Below are positions 4,354 to 5,864 of a stretch of DNA of 5,864 nt, one piece after another (the first letter of the stretch is position 1; every line of letters begins with the position of its first letter). Made by a program: the position numbers and the translations under genes. A model generated the notes under the pieces. That model searched no databases. It was not told the DNA's origin and saw only the letters and a program-made list of their open reading frames with translations. Source of the stretch: an uncultured Clostridia bacterium (GTDB lineage Bacteria > Bacillota > Clostridia > Christensenellales > Aristaeellaceae); contig CAKTTL010000138.1 of the NCBI GenBank assembly GCA_934615235.1, positions 1 to 5,864 of the forward strand, written 5' to 3'.

Positions 4354-5864
4354 ATGAAAAACTTTCGAATCAATTACACGTCCGATACGCACGGTTACCT
4401 CTACCCTACCGATTACACCAGCCGTACGGAAAAGGCGATGGGGCTTTTCAAGCTCTCTGCCGCGTTTGAACGCGGCGAAAATACGCTCATCATCGACGGA
4501 GGCGACACCCTGCAGGGGTCGCCTTTTACGAACTATGAGCATCGTCTCGGCCTGCGCCCGCATCCCATCGCGCAGGCGATGAACGCGATGGGCTATCAGT
4601 ACGTCGCGCTCGGCAACCACGATTTCAACTTCGGCCTCGGCGAACTCAGCGCATATTTGACGAACCTGAACGCCGTCTGCCTTTGCGCGAATATTCGCGA
4701 TAAAGCCGGCAGGCTGCCCATCCGTCCCTACGCCGTTCACACGCTGGAAAACGGTCTGCGCGTCGGTCTGATCGGCGTTTGCACGCACTACGTGACTGTC
4801 TGGGAGCGTCGCGAGACGCTGGACGAGCTGATCATTGAACCGCCGATTCCAGCCGCCAGACGGGCTCTTGAGGCCATTCGCGGCGATGTGGACGTAACGG
4901 TCTGTATCTATCACGGCGGCTTTGAGCGCGATCTGCAAACCGGCGCGCTGCTGACCGACAGCGAAGAAAACCAGGCCTGGCGGCTCTGCGAAGAGCTTGG
5001 CTTCGACGTCGTGCTCACGGGGCACCAGCACATGGCTGTGCCGGGCGTACGCATCGGCGGCTCTCTGGCCGTGCAGCCCGCCTACCGCGCGGTGCATTAC
5101 ATTGAAGTGAGCGGCACGGTGGATCACGGGCGCGTACGCGCCGAAAGCTGTATCCGCCAGCCCGCTGAAGAAGCGCCTGCCGCGCTGACGCAGCTGCTTG
5201 CGCCCGTTGAGGCGCAGGTGGAAGCGTGGCTCGACACGCCGAAGGGGCATCTTGACCAGCCGCTCGACGTTGGCGATCATCTTGAAATGGCCGCGAACGG
5301 CTGTCTGCTCGCGAACTTTATCAACCAGGTGCAGCTCGATGCGAGCGGCGCGCAGGTTTCTGCAACGTCCATGGGCAACGATGCGAAGGGCATCCGCAAG
5401 GACGCGACGATTCGCGACGTGGTGTCCGCGTATGTGTACAGCAACACGCTCGTGCTGCTTGAAATGACGGGCGCGCAGCTGAAGCGCTATCTTGAGCGCT
5501 GCGCGTTGTATTTCACGCTGGAAGACGGGCGGCTGGCCGTCAGTCCGTCGTTCCTCAAGCCCAAGGTAGAGCATTACAACTACGATTTCTTCTCCGGCAT
5601 GGATTACGGTTTCGCCGTGCGCAAGCCGCTCGGCGAGCGCGTAACGTTCATGCGCCTCAACGGCCGCGATATCGCGCCGGACGAGCCTGTCCGCGTCTGC
5701 GTGAACAACTACCGCGCTACCGGCACGGGCGGCTATGAGGTGCTGCGCGAGGCGAAGGTGCTGCGCGAAATCCAGACGGACGTGAGCGAGCTGATCATCG
5801 CGTATTTTGAATCGCACCCGGCGATTCATGTCGACACGCACCGTTATCTGACGCTCGAGGAGTA
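4354..5864 (+). CDS. Cytoplasmic bifunctional metallophosphatase/5'-nucleotidase family protein
   Basis: Predicted two-metal phosphohydrolase of the UshA/YunD-like 5'-nucleotidase family, which removes phosphate from nucleotides or related esters. There are 503 codons, then TA at the window end, almost certainly the first two bases of a stop. The start is ATG 4354 with AAGGA (4343-4347) overlapping the phnE stop. The metal-binding motifs are all present: SDTHG (Asp11, His13), GGDTLQG (Asp51), GNHDFNFG (Asn88, His89), YHGG (His187) and TGHQH (His224, His226). The C-terminal 5'-nucleotidase domain (about 300-490) shows GNDAKG at 341-346, SGMDYGF at 414-420 and NNYRATGTGGY at 451-461, where Tyr453 lies where UshA has a base-stacking aromatic. 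The first strand begins at residue 4 with no signal peptide, so it should act inside the cell, unlike UshA. Position after the importer suggests it processes the imported compound. The exact substrate is unknown. Confidence 0.88.
   Translation, partial: MKNFRINYTSDTHGYLYPTDYTSRTEKAMGLFKLSAAFERGENTLIIDGGDTLQGSPFTNYEHRLGLRPHPIAQAMNAMGYQYVALGNHDFNFGLGELSAYLTNLNAVCLCANIRDKAGRLPIRPYAVHTLENGLRVGLIGVCTHYVTVWERRETLDELIIEPPIPAARRALEAIRGDVDVTVCIYHGGFERDLQTGALLTDSEENQAWRLCEELGFDVVLTGHQHMAVPGVRIGGSLAVQPAYRAVHYIEVSGTVDHGRVRAESCIRQPAEEAPAALTQLLAPVEAQVEAWLDTPKGHLDQPLDVGDHLEMAANGCLLANFINQVQLDASGAQVSATSMGNDAKGIRKDATIRDVVSAYVYSNTLVLLEMTGAQLKRYLERCALYFTLEDGRLAVSPSFLKPKVEHYNYDFFSGMDYGFAVRKPLGERVTFMRLNGRDIAPDEPVRVCVNNYRATGTGGYEVLREAKVLREIQTDVSELIIAYFESHPAIHVDTHRYLTLEE

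Noticed and set aside
4180..5841. 553-residue minus-strand ORF opposite the metallophosphatase
   Set aside because: Arg/His/Ala/Val-rich mirror-frame composition, no ribosome site, and the plus strand encodes a complete set of metallophosphatase motifs.

Overview
The window looks like a chromosomal stretch from a Gram-positive, Clostridia-type bacterium. Supporting signs are strong AGGAGG ribosome sites, consensus extended -10 promoters, a Lys-Lys-Leu-rich signal peptide, GC-rich genes beside AT-richer intergenic DNA, and the standard code (one gene ends in TGA). The lineage is an inference from style; no marker gene is present.

Region 1 (1-440) has no convincing protein gene. On the minus strand it holds three copies of the 5' part of a serine tRNA gene. 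Two (64-106 and 235-276) break off just past a CGA anticodon loop; the third (1-29) runs off the left edge and may belong to an intact gene. A near-consensus minus-strand promoter (321-349) lies upstream of the right-hand copy. I read this as a tRNA-Ser locus carrying old 5'-half fragments, possibly left by elements that integrated at the anticodon loop.

Region 2 (400-620) has a consensus promoter, a perfect ribosome site and a 23-residue single-span hydrophobic peptide, which I do not recognise. A weaker promoter faces it from the opposite strand.

Region 3 (619-5864) is a phosphonate/organophosphate-type uptake operon: an extended -10 promoter, a 13-bp palindrome at the start of the transcript, then phnD (binding protein), an intrinsic terminator, a long hairpin, phnC (ATPase, TTG start), two phnE permeases, and a cytoplasmic 5'-nucleotidase-family metallophosphatase. 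The last four genes are separated by only 9-14 bases. The metallophosphatase is complete except for the last base of its probable stop codon.

Taken together, PhnD would capture a phosphorus compound outside the cell, PhnC and the two PhnE proteins would import it, and the metallophosphatase would release phosphate from it in the cytoplasm. No C-P bond-cleaving gene is in view, so the true substrate may be a phosphate ester or nucleotide rather than a phosphonate. The terminator after phnD and the TTG start of phnC both favour more binding protein than transporter.
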